DNA from: Mesorhizobium liriopis
GTDB taxonomy: Bacteria > Pseudomonadota > Alphaproteobacteria > Rhizobiales > Rhizobiaceae
Length of the DNA stretch: 64,000 nucleotides
Reading direction: 5' to 3'
Assembly: GCF_024053505.1 (NCBI RefSeq)
Contig: NZ_JAMXQS010000006.1
Coordinates: 310,001-374,000 of the forward strand
Below are positions 7,732 to 15,543 of this stretch, piece after piece. Under the pieces are notes generated by a model. The model was not told the DNA's origin. It saw only the letters and a program-made list of their open reading frames with translations, and made no database searches. The position numbers and the translations under genes are program-made. Position 1 is the first letter of the stretch. The number at the start of each line of letters is the position of its first letter.

Positions 7732-8201
7732 CACACCACCATGATGGCAGGCGCGTTGGCAGGGATGAGCAATGGCGCGAGCAGACCTTCGATGGCGGTC
7801 GAGACGGGACCGGTGACGGGCCCATCCGTCCCAGGCTCGAAAAACTCACGCTCGATTCCCTCGACTTTCTGCCTTCGGACCCGCTTCGACGGATCGGCAA
7901 CCACCGACAGACTCCCAGGCGCATTAAGTTCAAGAAGAGCAGCCTGGTAGGAGGCGTTGACGACACGGGCGGGAATGACATCGCTCCCGATCGCCGAGCC
8001 CGCCGCTGACGCTCCTGTGCGAGGCCACGCGCGTTCCTGTTCGATCCCGCCGGTGGGTGTACCGGGGAAGCGGGCACCGTAAGCCCCGTCCACATAGTCA
8101 CTGCCCCGCTGGCGCGCGGCCGTCACGCTTCCCTCGGGGATGGTGTAGCCGGCTGCGGCCGCCCAGGCAGCGAACTGCTCGTCAGAACCGTAGCCGGCCA
8201 T
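7731..8201 (-). CDS. Phage DnaT-like/head-tail adaptor protein
   Basis: A 156-residue protein from an ATG at 8201 preceded by AAGGAAG. It starts MAGYGSDEQFAAWAAAAGY and continues with ARQRGSDYVDGAYGARFPG and an EQERAWPRTGA segment. These resemble the phage proteins annotated as DnaT-like ssDNA-binding, which sit where HK97 gp6-type adaptors lie. The location just after the capsid genes suggests a portal adaptor rather than a primosome role. The name reflects similarity only. Confidence 0.75.
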   Translation of the reverse strand: MAGYGSDEQFAAWAAAAGYTIPEGSVTAARQRGSDYVDGAYGARFPGTPTGGIEQERAWPRTGASAAGSAIGSDVIPARVVNASYQAALLELNAPGSLSVVADPSKRVRRQKVEGIEREFFEPGTDGPVTGPVSTAIEGLLAPLLIPANAPAIMVV

Positions 8202-8272
8202 TTTTCTTACTTCCTTTGTGAAGCTCCGTCGCATCGCCGCTATAACGGCAATAGCAAGCACAAGGAGTGATC

Positions 8273-8434
8273 ATGATGACGAAGCACGAGCAGATGACCC
8301 AAACCGCTTTCCGCAAAGGGCAGGATGACGCGCGTGATAATCGACCACGCGACAACCCGTATCCAACCCAATCGGATTGGCACGACCCGTATGAGCAGGG
8401 GTACGATAGTGAGTACGAAACCATGTACGGTTAG
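8273..8434 (+). CDS. Small RMF-like hypothetical protein (moron)
   Basis: A 53-residue very polar protein on the plus strand. ATG at 8273 (a second ATG follows directly) is preceded by AAGGAG. The pattern TAFRKGQDDARDNRPRDNPYP, shown here only in part, and the closing DPYEQGYDSEYE resemble the ribosome modulation factor-like motif (Arg/Lys-rich, G-x-D-A, then W/Y-x-x-G-Y) often seen in small phage proteins. Binding to ribosomes or RNA is an inference. It has its own start signal and ends at a hairpin, consistent with an independently expressed unit. Confidence 0.7.
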   Translation: MMTKHEQMTQTAFRKGQDDARDNRPRDNPYPTQSDWHDPYEQGYDSEYETMYG

Positions 8435-8459
8435 GGCGCAGCGCTGACGAACTGCGCCC
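8434..8459. terminator. Hairpin between convergent genes
   Basis: GGGCGCAG at 8434-8441 pairs with CTGCGCCC at 8452-8459 around a 10-base loop. It lies between the end of the small plus gene and the end of the minus-strand gene at 8469. There is no T-run on either side, so it may be a weak or bidirectional terminator. Confidence 0.45.
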
Positions 8460-8468
8460 TACTACCGA

Positions 8469-9002
8469 TCAGGATTTAGCCTTCTCGATAAAGGAGGCTT
8501 TCTCCTCGTCACTCAGGCCGTTGAACTTGTCGGCGTCCGCCTTGGACAGACCCGACAGGATTACGGTCTCACCCTGGGTGACGTTGAACTTGCCGCCGCC
8601 ATGATGCTCGGCCTTGATGGCGGCAGGAACACCGCCCTCCTTCAGCTTTGCAATCTCGGCATCACGATCGGCAATCACCTGTTCGAGTTCGCCGACACGG
8701 CCGCGCTGGGCTTCGAGTTCGGTGGTGACAGTCGCAAACGATGCGTTGAATTGCTGACGCATCGCGGCCATCTCGGTAGTGTCGCCGTTCTCGTCGCGGT
8801 CATCGCCCGCCGGCTTCTTCCTGCCCTTGCCATCGACAATCAGGAAGCCCGCCTCGACAGCACCTTTGACCACGGGGTGGTCCTTCGATGCGCCCCAAAT
8901 TTCAGGCTCCACCGTGATGGAGCCGTTGCCGGGAACGACTTGACCGGTCGGGAGGCCGAAGCCCCCCAAGCGGGTGTTCTCAAGAGTGACAGTCTTGGTC
9001 AT
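8469..9002 (-). CDS. Phage structural-region protein with coiled coil, unknown
   Basis: A 177-residue protein from ATG 9002; a longer frame to 9065 overlaps the capsid gene. The first 60 residues are beta-rich (KTVTLENTRLGGFGLPTGQ), followed by an acidic linker and a coiled coil at about 75-120 (ELEAQRGRVGELEQVIADRD). The C-terminus contains an ETVILSGLSKADADKFNGL segment. It lies 10 bases downstream of the major capsid gene. A capsid-associated role is likely from position, but no family is recognised. Confidence 0.7.
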   Translation of the reverse strand: MTKTVTLENTRLGGFGLPTGQVVPGNGSITVEPEIWGASKDHPVVKGAVEAGFLIVDGKGRKKPAGDDRDENGDTTEMAAMRQQFNASFATVTTELEAQRGRVGELEQVIADRDAEIAKLKEGGVPAAIKAEHHGGGKFNVTQGETVILSGLSKADADKFNGLSDEEKASFIEKAKS

Positions 9003-9012
9003 GACGTTCTCC

Positions 9013-9951
9013 TCAGATCCCATCCAGATAGCGAGCGGCACCCGGCCGGCGGAACTCGACGCCACCGGTACGGAAGATGCCGGGCACCTCGTACTTGAGC
9101 AGACGATGTTCGGCCTGAAGCCAGCGCAGCGGCATCGGAATGTGCATCTTCACCACGCCTGGATCGCGACGGTACGCCGCCATGCGCTGAGTGCCGCCGG
9201 CACCAGCCGTTTCCAGTCCGAAGACGGCGCGGATGGTCAGCGGGCGGCCCGTGCGGATCGTGTAGATATTCACACGCTGGATGTGCTCCAGAAGCGTGAT
9301 CGACTGCATGTCCGACAGGCGCTTGGTTGCGAGGTAGGCGTACTTCTGCTGGCTCAGCAGCAGGGTGTCCGCCTGCTCGATTCCGTTCGTGGTCAGGAAG
9401 ATGTCGCTGAGGACGTTGTTCACGTCCGCCACGATCTCATCGACCGTCTTCGTCTCCCACGTGGCCGTACCCGCGGCACCATTGGCCGCCGTCAAAGCCG
9501 TGACGCTGATCGAGTTGATCAGGCCCGGCATGCCGAGCTTCGCGCGGCCGACGAATGCGAGGTTGTCGACAAACAGCTCGTACTTGCGGCGGGCCGCGTC
9601 GGCGCGCTCATCGGTCAGGCGAATGCCATACGCCTGGGCGTGGGCAAGCTCCTGCAGATTGTAGCGATAGCCGATGCCGACCATGAACACGCGGCTCGAG
9701 CCCTTATCGAGCTTGAAGTCCACGAAGTTGATGTCGTCGCCGTCCGGCGCGAACTCGCGGGCTTCGCCGACATCATCGCCCATCGAGAAGAAGTCGATGT
9801 TCGTGGTCCATTCGGGCGCCGAGTTATCGACCGGCACCAACTCGCGGTACTGGAAGTCGGGGTAAGCGCGGGCGTAGATGCCCGGCTCGATGTAGTTCTG
9901 CGCGGTGCGCAGGAAGTTGAGCGCCAGAGCGGGCGCGTCAGTGGTGAACAT
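9013..9951 (-). CDS. Major capsid protein (DUF2184 family)
   Basis: A 312-residue protein with the DUF2184 capsid character: an N-terminal arm followed by YPDFQYRELVPVDNSAPEW, an E-loop-like region, and a long region with LNSISVTALTAANGA-type sequence. The middle part has a helix with RLTDERADAARRKYELFVDNLAF and a TLLLSQQKYAYL segment, and it ends in RTGGVEFRRPGAARYLDG. DUF2184 proteins are HK97-fold capsid subunits. The upstream neighbours, a decoration protein and a protease-scaffold gene, agree. Confidence 0.85.
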   Translation of the reverse strand: MFTTDAPALALNFLRTAQNYIEPGIYARAYPDFQYRELVPVDNSAPEWTTNIDFFSMGDDVGEAREFAPDGDDINFVDFKLDKGSSRVFMVGIGYRYNLQELAHAQAYGIRLTDERADAARRKYELFVDNLAFVGRAKLGMPGLINSISVTALTAANGAAGTATWETKTVDEIVADVNNVLSDIFLTTNGIEQADTLLLSQQKYAYLATKRLSDMQSITLLEHIQRVNIYTIRTGRPLTIRAVFGLETAGAGGTQRMAAYRRDPGVVKMHIPMPLRWLQAEHRLLKYEVPGIFRTGGVEFRRPGAARYLDGI

Positions 9952-9964
9952 CTTGGTTCCCCCC

Positions 9965-10429
9965 TTACTTTGCCACGCCGAGGCGGAGCTTCGCGAGTTG
10001 ATTGGTGCCGGAGGTGACCGACGCCCATTCGGCGTTCTCGATCAGCTGGTTGGCGCTGGAGTTGGACACGTTGGTGAAGGTGCCGGTCGGGGTCATGTAG
10101 ACCGGATCGCCCTGAGCAACGGCGACGAGCGCGGTGACCCAGATCGTGCCGCCCTTCATGACGCTGATCTGGTCATACGGCTTGTAGACCTCGCCATTGG
10201 CCGCAGGCAGCGTGCGGTCCACCACGGCGACACCAGCGAACTTGCCGATCGCAGCCGGCAGCGCCACCGTGTCTTCGAGCGCGCCGAACAGGACGCCACG
10301 GCCGAAGGGTACATCACCCGATGCCTGGGCCACGATCATCGAAATGATGTGGTGCGGCTCGGTGGTGGCAATCATGCCGGGATAGCCCTTCGGCGTATCG
10401 CGGCTGTACGAGACGGGAGGGATAGCCAT
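9965..10429 (-). CDS. Capsid decoration/structural cement protein
   Basis: A 154-residue beta-rich protein. ATG at 10429 overlaps the TGA of the protease-scaffold gene. It starts MAIPPVSYSRDTPKGYPGM and has many Val, Thr and Gly residues, including a GDVPFGRGVLFG segment and an AVAQGDPVYMTPTGTF segment. This pattern is that of phage structural cement (Gp24-type) proteins that stabilise the expanded capsid. It lies between the protease-scaffold gene and the capsid gene, the usual place. Confidence 0.8.
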   Translation of the reverse strand: MAIPPVSYSRDTPKGYPGMIATTEPHHIISMIVAQASGDVPFGRGVLFGALEDTVALPAAIGKFAGVAVVDRTLPAANGEVYKPYDQISVMKGGTIWVTALVAVAQGDPVYMTPTGTFTNVSNSSANQLIENAEWASVTSGTNQLAKLRLGVAK

Positions 10430-10995
10430 CACGCGGTCTCCTTCGTGCCCTGCCATGCGTTGCGGTCGCGCATGAGCATCTGGTTGTAGGCGTCATTGGA
10501 AGACGTTGCGTCGTTGGTCTGGCGCAGGCCGTTCTTCATCGTGTCACGGAATGGATCGGGCGGGTTCTTCGCTGCGTCCTCGGCGAGAATGTCGAAGCGC
10601 GCATCGATGTAGGCGTCCGACTTACCGGTGAGGGCGGCGTCGCCGAGCTTGGCAGTGACAGCAGCCTTGCGGATTGCCGCATCGGACAGACCGTCGGTCT
10701 TCACGTCGGCCGCGATGGCCTTGGCCGTGGAGATCAGGTCGGCGCGCTGCTGCACACGCTTGTCGAGATCGGCATCGGACAGCACCTTTCCATTGGCGGC
10801 GTCACGCTCGGCATGAGCCTTGGCAATCTCCGCATCCTTTGCGGCAAGCGCCTTCTCGTGGTCGGTCTGCAGCTGCGTGACCTTTGCAGCCGAGTCCCGC
10901 AGGTCGCCCTGCAGCTTGTTGATGGCCTGGGCGCCCTGATCGGTGGTGCTCACCGACAGCCCGTCCACGACCACAGTACGAAGTGCGTCGCTCAT
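10429..10995 (-). CDS. Nested in-frame scaffold protein
   Basis: An in-frame ATG (codon 195 of the protease gene) is preceded by AAGGAG ten bases upstream, so ribosomes should start here as well. The product of 188 residues holds only the scaffold portion: a coiled coil with LQGDLRDSAAKVTQLQTDH, then an Ala/Asp-rich region. The layout copies lambda C/Nu3, in which scaffold is produced from an internal start within the protease gene. The domain change from beta-rich to coiled coil falls at this Met. Confidence 0.6.
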   Translation of the reverse strand: MSDALRTVVVDGLSVSTTDQGAQAINKLQGDLRDSAAKVTQLQTDHEKALAAKDAEIAKAHAERDAANGKVLSDADLDKRVQQRADLISTAKAIAADVKTDGLSDAAIRKAAVTAKLGDAALTGKSDAYIDARFDILAEDAAKNPPDPFRDTMKNGLRQTNDATSSNDAYNQMLMRDRNAWQGTKETA

Positions 10996-11577
10996 AGCGC
11001 GCGTCTCCTTGTCAGTGGTTGATATCGGGGCCGCGCCCCATGCATGCCGGTCGGCATCGCCGATCCTGCATTCCGCTCCCGCGCGTCCTCGATCGACAAT
11101 GGCGACGTGGTTGGCGCGGATGTTGGTCTGGCGGGCGTCGTAAGCCTCGCCTGATGGTGTGGTGCCGGCGTCCCAGACGAGCTCGCAGGTGTAGCCGGCG
11201 GAAAGCTCACGCTTGCCCGCATGCACGGCGTCGATCGCGGCACGGTCCTTGAGGATGAGAGGCAGCGCGATGCGGTTGCCGTCCCATGTCGCCGAGGTGC
11301 TGACCTCGCCCACGGCCAGCTGCTTCCAGTTCTCATCCGTGACAGGTTCGGCAGGGTGATCGACGGTGACCGGGGCGTGGCTGAAGCTCCGCAGGCTGTC
11401 AGTCGAGCGAACCTCTTCCTCGCTGCGATAGACACGCACGGTCTGCATGTCGGGGCGACCGACTTCCGGGCCCAGGTAATGCTGGATGCCCGTGCGAACC
11501 GCTTTGGCGTCGGCAATGAGGTAGCCTTCGCCCGTCCGGCGTGTGCCAGACAACGTTACGGCGTCTGTGAATTGCAT
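10429..11577 (-). CDS. Prohead protease (DUF2213) with C-terminal scaffold
   Basis: A 382-residue protein. Residues 1-185 form a DUF2213-type protease domain with SFSHAPVTVDHPAEPVT, the His pair around 67-74, and KRELSAGYTCELVWD with a conserved Ser near 126, plus ANHVAIVDRGRAG near 158. A linker with charged residues leads to a scaffold-like coiled coil (about 215-275) and an Ala-rich C-terminus. Such proteins cleave scaffold and capsid during prohead maturation. An internal ATG with its own ribosome site at 10995 probably makes the scaffold part alone. Confidence 0.8.
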   Translation of the reverse strand: MQFTDAVTLSGTRRTGEGYLIADAKAVRTGIQHYLGPEVGRPDMQTVRVYRSEEEVRSTDSLRSFSHAPVTVDHPAEPVTDENWKQLAVGEVSTSATWDGNRIALPLILKDRAAIDAVHAGKRELSAGYTCELVWDAGTTPSGEAYDARQTNIRANHVAIVDRGRAGAECRIGDADRHAWGAAPISTTDKETRAMSDALRTVVVDGLSVSTTDQGAQAINKLQGDLRDSAAKVTQLQTDHEKALAAKDAEIAKAHAERDAANGKVLSDADLDKRVQQRADLISTAKAIAADVKTDGLSDAAIRKAAVTAKLGDAALTGKSDAYIDARFDILAEDAAKNPPDPFRDTMKNGLRQTNDATSSNDAYNQMLMRDRNAWQGTKETA

Positions 11578-11602
11578 GTGGCCCTGCCTTAGTGCAGCTT
11601 AG

Positions 11603-11866
11603 ATGAGCGCAAGCAACTTGGAGGAAGACGTGGCGCTATACATGGACGGCAACCTCGTGAAGGAAGCAAAGCCCCACGAGGCATTTAAGAAAGAGTGGAA
11701 GCCGGGGCAGACCCCGGACTATGCGGGCATCTATCGCTGCGCTGGTTGTGGTGATGAGATTGCGTCGAACAAGGGCGTTCAGTTGCCGTCGCAGAATCAT
11801 CGCCAGCATAGCCCTGCCCAAGGCTCGATCAGATGGAAGCTGCTAGTGATCGCTCAGCAAGTCTGA
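11603..11866 (+). CDS. Small zinc-ribbon-like protein (moron)
   Basis: An 87-residue plus-strand protein. A Cys-Ala-Gly-Cys pair at about residues 46-49 is followed by Asn-His-Arg-Gln-His about 15 residues on, giving a CxxC...HxxxH possible zinc site. The segment GIYRCAGCGDEIASNKG resembles small zinc-ribbon proteins in many bacteria. It converges on the Acb2-like gene with a 2-base gap, opposite to the structural operon. The ATG at 11603 has only a weak ribosome site. The role is unknown; the strand and isolation suggest a moron. Confidence 0.6.
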   Translation: MSASNLEEDVALYMDGNLVKEAKPHEAFKKEWKPGQTPDYAGIYRCAGCGDEIASNKGVQLPSQNHRQHSPAQGSIRWKLLVIAQQV

Positions 11867-11868
11867 CG

Positions 11869-12096
11869 CTATGCCGTGATGTGTTTTACTGCCCACATCA
11901 CGGCCTCTTCCACCTTCGTCTTCGCCAAAGAGATCTCACGGTCTGAGCCCAGCGCCGCGATACGGTCGTGGAAGGCCAGCCCCATATCCTTGATCTCCTG
12001 CATCGCTGCCTTTTCCTCGTCGCTGAGGACGCGATAGGCGTGGCGCATCGTATTGTTCACGGTGCGCTGGTCGGACGTGCTGTCGACTTCGGCCAC
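11869..12096 (-). CDS. Acb2/Tad1-like cyclic-nucleotide sponge (putative anti-CBASS)
   Basis: A 75-residue protein. I chose GTG 12096 because GGAGG lies 8 bases upstream; a longer frame to 12237 overlaps the portal gene. The body is a helical hairpin, YRVLSDEEKAAMQEIKDMG, then a long C-terminal helix with REISLAKTKVEEAVMWAVKH. This matches what I recall of the Acb2/Tad1 hairpin family, phage proteins that bind cyclic oligonucleotides and so block CBASS (and Thoeris-type) signalling. The adjacent portal carries an Acb1-like domain, which strengthens the anti-defence reading. Ligand binding is unproven here. Confidence 0.75.
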   Translation of the reverse strand: MAEVDSTSDQRTVNNTMRHAYRVLSDEEKAAMQEIKDMGLAFHDRIAALGSDREISLAKTKVEEAVMWAVKHITA

Positions 12097-12209
12097 TGAC
12101 TTGCCCTCCGGGAAATAGAACTGGCATTTGCGCAGGCCGCAGACCGCGCATGAGCGAGGATATGGAAGCTCTTGGCGGCGGCGACTTTCGGAGCATCGCT
12201 CGTCCACGC

Positions 12210-14066
12210 TCAAGCCTCCGTCAGCTTCGAGGACCAATCCTCATCGACCTCCTCGAAAATCTCAGGCCCAAGCTCGATTTTGCCGCGGTAGGGCTCGATC
12301 GAACCCAGCGAACCGTCGAACTCGTATGAGATCGTGATGTGGGGCTGATATTCCTCGTGGTCCCATGAAGCGCCGGCCTCGCGGATCGCCATATGCCGCC
12401 ATTGCAGATCGGATGACGAGAACAGCAGCACGGTCGCCTTGCCGAACTGCTCCATCAGGCGCGGGCCGCCGGCAGAGACCGTAAGCTTGCCAGTGCCGTT
12501 GCCGCTGAAGTCTCGATAGTCCTGCTCGACCTTCATCCAATCCAGCTTTTCTCGGCTGTAGGCGATGGTCACATGCAGGTCGGATGCCGGCAGGGTGGAT
12601 TCAAACCCCTGCGCTTTCGCCCATGCGATGATCTCGGCAGCGTTCAGCACATCCCGGCGCACATACAGCGTGCGGGGTTCGGCATCATTCGCAGCCACGC
12701 GGAGGCGGGACACGTTGCCTTCGCCGCCTAGCGCGGCATCAACCTCGTCCTCGTCCTCTTCCTGGTCAGCGAGCTTGCCGTATTGATCGATCGCAGCTTC
12801 GAGCCCAGGCAGTGATCCATCCTCGACAAAGGCGTTCACCAGCGCATCGGACAGTGCCTCGACAGGCATAAGCGGCTGTTGGCCCGACCCGCCGGCGATA
12901 GCGCGTGCTGCATCGCTCTTCGTCTTGAAGATGTCGGCCCGTTCCTTCTCGGACAGTCCCCAAAGCGGCGCCCATTCGTAGTAGATGTCGGGATCGCGCT
13001 TGCCGGTGGCCGAACGGATCAAGCATTCGTCCAGCCTTGCCAACGCCGGCGTCATCTCGATCGCCTGCATGGCCTGTAGCCGGTCGTAGTAGTTGCGCAG
13101 ATCGCTTTCGCCCGTCGAGTTCATGCCCGCCGGTGACTGCCCAAGAAGACGCGTGGCAGGGATATCGGCCGCACCCGACACGATCTGCATGAAGGACATC
13201 AGCACTTCGGGCAGCGTGGCAAAGCTCACCTGGCGCTGCTCGTATTCCTCTTCCTTGTCGAGAAGCAGATCGCCGTTGATACCCTTGGACGTCGCCGCGA
13301 GCGTGTAGCGCTCAAGCAGCTTCGCCTTGTAGCCCTCGTCACCCAAGCTCGCCATGAACTGCGGGATGCGGATGATGTTGACCTTGGCCTCAAAGACAAG
13401 CGAGGCGATGTTCGCTGCCGTCCCATCGGCCTGCTTGATCGCCTGCATCACCGCGAGCAAGACACTATCGCCCCACCCGGGGTATGCTGTGAACACCTCC
13501 TCTTCGGGCTGAGAGGCCCCGTGGAAGAGCACGAGCCGCGATGGGTGGATTGTCACCTGCTGCTTGTCGCCTGCTGCCAGCGTGTAGCTGCCGGGCTTGC
13601 CGTACCACTCCGACTGCGGGTCGCGGATAATCTCGCCTGCGGTCAGCTGACGGCGCGAGAGCACGGTCAGATAGCGCACCCCACCCTTTTCAACGCGGTC
13701 GGCGCGAAGCTCCTGCGCTAGTTCAAGATCACCGGTGCCGATCATGATGGCGGAGCCGCCCCAGAGCCGCGCCTTGATGCGGGCTTCGAGCACCTTGCCC
13801 TTCACGTTCAGGCGGTTCTCTTCGCCTTCGATCTGCTCGATCTGTCCACCCTTGGCCTGCCAGTCGCGCCATGCCCGCACGCTGTCGAGTGCCGGGATGT
13901 CCACGATCTTCCGCGGTAGCCATGCGCCGCGATAGGCGTTCGCAAGCTGGTCATCGGTCAAGAGCGGGTCGGCATAGAAGCTCGCCGATGCCTTGTCCCG
14001 GTCGGTGCCCATCCGCGAGACGAGATTCGTCAGGCTGTCGCGGGCGAACTGCAGAATGTTTCCCAC
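12210..14066 (-). CDS. Portal protein (DUF1073) fused to Acb1-like 2H phosphoesterase
   Basis: A 618-residue protein starting at GTG 14066, with GAGGAA upstream and just after the terminase stop. Residues 1 to about 440 form a DUF1073-type portal (an AYRGAWLPRKIVDIPALD segment near 43-62; GQSPAGMNSTGESDLRNYYD near 320). After an acidic linker, residues about 465-618 carry two His-x-Thr motifs, LHVTIAYS (His498, Thr500) and PHITISY (His576, Thr578), 78 residues apart: the 2H phosphoesterase arrangement of Acb1, which cleaves CBASS cyclic nucleotides. A portal normally ends near 450. The enzyme activity is inferred; the fold match is from motifs. Confidence 0.85.
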   Translation of the reverse strand: MGNILQFARDSLTNLVSRMGTDRDKASASFYADPLLTDDQLANAYRGAWLPRKIVDIPALDSVRAWRDWQAKGGQIEQIEGEENRLNVKGKVLEARIKARLWGGSAIMIGTGDLELAQELRADRVEKGGVRYLTVLSRRQLTAGEIIRDPQSEWYGKPGSYTLAAGDKQQVTIHPSRLVLFHGASQPEEEVFTAYPGWGDSVLLAVMQAIKQADGTAANIASLVFEAKVNIIRIPQFMASLGDEGYKAKLLERYTLAATSKGINGDLLLDKEEEYEQRQVSFATLPEVLMSFMQIVSGAADIPATRLLGQSPAGMNSTGESDLRNYYDRLQAMQAIEMTPALARLDECLIRSATGKRDPDIYYEWAPLWGLSEKERADIFKTKSDAARAIAGGSGQQPLMPVEALSDALVNAFVEDGSLPGLEAAIDQYGKLADQEEDEDEVDAALGGEGNVSRLRVAANDAEPRTLYVRRDVLNAAEIIAWAKAQGFESTLPASDLHVTIAYSREKLDWMKVEQDYRDFSGNGTGKLTVSAGGPRLMEQFGKATVLLFSSSDLQWRHMAIREAGASWDHEEYQPHITISYEFDGSLGSIEPYRGKIELGPEIFEEVDEDWSSKLTEA

Positions 14067-14073
14067 GGCTTCC

Positions 14074-15543
14074 TCAGATGTTGTCGAGCGTGAAGGACGA
14101 GCCCAGCGCGAGCTCATTCAGAGCATCGGCGAAGGCGTCGACCTGATCGTCATGCTGGGCATTCGGAAACGAGCACACCTCGTCCAAGAACGTGTCGTTC
14201 CATTTGCCTCGTACGAGCTTCACATTCCCCGCTTCAGCCTGTGCTGACGCTGGCTTGGCGCGGGTGGCCTTGTCACCTGTCGGACGCACGACCTTGATGT
14301 TGTGGCCGGCCAGCAGCTTTACCTTCGTGGCGGCATCAGCCTTACCGGCTGCGCCTGGGTCTTCCGGTATGCGGATGGTCACCTGCAGGCCATCTTGCGA
14401 TGCCGTGTTCTTCAGGTTCCGTTCGACGTCACCGGGCGACCACCGATCGCGCCTGACATCCTCCACGTAGAAGGTGCCGTTGGCCCAAGCCATCCTGAGG
14501 CCTACCGTCCAGTCCGGTTGCTTGCCGGGCTTCTCTGCCGTCGCAGCGAAGTCCCAAGCGCGGCAGCGCCGGACATTGGACGGCACCGCATCCACAATCT
14601 CGAAGTCGCCCCGCTGGAACATACCGCCAGAACGAGGCGCTGGCCGCTGCTGGAACTGTCCTGCAACCGCATATGATCCCATCGGGATCTTGTCGCGCTC
14701 GACCACCTCACGGGGGAAGCGCTCCGGGAACAGAAGCTCTCCATCCTCGTGCCTCGGGTCAGTGAACCCGATCGCGGTATGGCAGGCCCTGTCCGGCTCG
14801 AACTCCATCGGCAGCATCAGGTGCTCGTAGCCGAGCCCGAGTTTCATGATCTCGCCGCTGACATCTCCTTCGTGGAGGCGCTGCATGATCACGATGATCG
14901 CCGACGTCTTCGGGTCGTTCAGGCGGGTCGGCACGCTCTCGCGGAAGATGCGGATCGTGTTGAGACGTTCGGCCTCCGATTCCGCCGTCTCCGTCGAGTG
15001 AGGATCATCGATGATTACGCGGTCGCCGCGCCCGCCAGTCAGCGAGGCGAAGGGGACACCCTCACGGTTGCCGGTGCGCGTGTTGGCGAAGGATGCCTCA
15101 CCCGCTCTTACCAGCGACACTTCCGGCCAGAGCGACTGATACCATTCGCTGGTCACCAGGTCGCGCATGCGTCGGCTGTCGCGCTTGACGTACTTCTCCG
15201 TATAGCTGCTGGTCAGGTACCGCAGCGAGGGCCGACCTATCGGGCCCCATTCCCATGCCGGCCAGAGCACCGAAGTCAGCAGCGACTTCATCGTGCCAGG
15301 CGGGACGTTGATCAGAAGGCGATTGATCCGCCCATCGGTCACCGCCTCGAGATGGGCGCAGATCGCATCGATATGCCAGCCGTGGGTGTATTCGCTCGAC
15401 GGCTCGACCACATGCCAAGCCTCGCGCACGAACCCTGCAAGCGTCTGGCACCGCGCTCTGATCCGTTCCGCATCGCGCGTAACCCGATCCCGTTCGGCCT
15501 CAGCCGCCCGTCTCGCCCTCTCCTGCCTGATCAGGCGCATCAT
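14074..15543 (-). CDS. terL: Terminase large subunit
   Basis: A 489-residue protein from ATG 15543; an earlier in-frame start at 15600 would overlap the small terminase by 101 bases. Motor domain: Walker A-like INVPPGTMKS at about 78-87 and Walker B VIIDDPHS at about 176-183 with GGRGD just before. The nuclease domain follows, with Asp331 (CRAWDFAAT) and the C-terminal NAQHDDQVDAFADAL near 461-475. TerL cuts concatemeric DNA and pumps it into the prohead through the portal. It is followed directly by the portal gene. Both catalytic centres look intact. Confidence 0.92.
   Translation of the reverse strand: MMRLIRQERARRAAEAERDRVTRDAERIRARCQTLAGFVREAWHVVEPSSEYTHGWHIDAICAHLEAVTDGRINRLLINVPPGTMKSLLTSVLWPAWEWGPIGRPSLRYLTSSYTEKYVKRDSRRMRDLVTSEWYQSLWPEVSLVRAGEASFANTRTGNREGVPFASLTGGRGDRVIIDDPHSTETAESEAERLNTIRIFRESVPTRLNDPKTSAIIVIMQRLHEGDVSGEIMKLGLGYEHLMLPMEFEPDRACHTAIGFTDPRHEDGELLFPERFPREVVERDKIPMGSYAVAGQFQQRPAPRSGGMFQRGDFEIVDAVPSNVRRCRAWDFAATAEKPGKQPDWTVGLRMAWANGTFYVEDVRRDRWSPGDVERNLKNTASQDGLQVTIRIPEDPGAAGKADAATKVKLLAGHNIKVVRPTGDKATRAKPASAQAEAGNVKLVRGKWNDTFLDEVCSFPNAQHDDQVDAFADALNELALGSSFTLDNI

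Noticed and set aside
12097-12237. N-terminal extension of the Acb2-like gene with a CxxCxxxxC cluster
   Set aside because: GTG 12096 has a GGAGG at ideal spacing, and the extension overlaps the portal gene; the cysteines are probably not translated.
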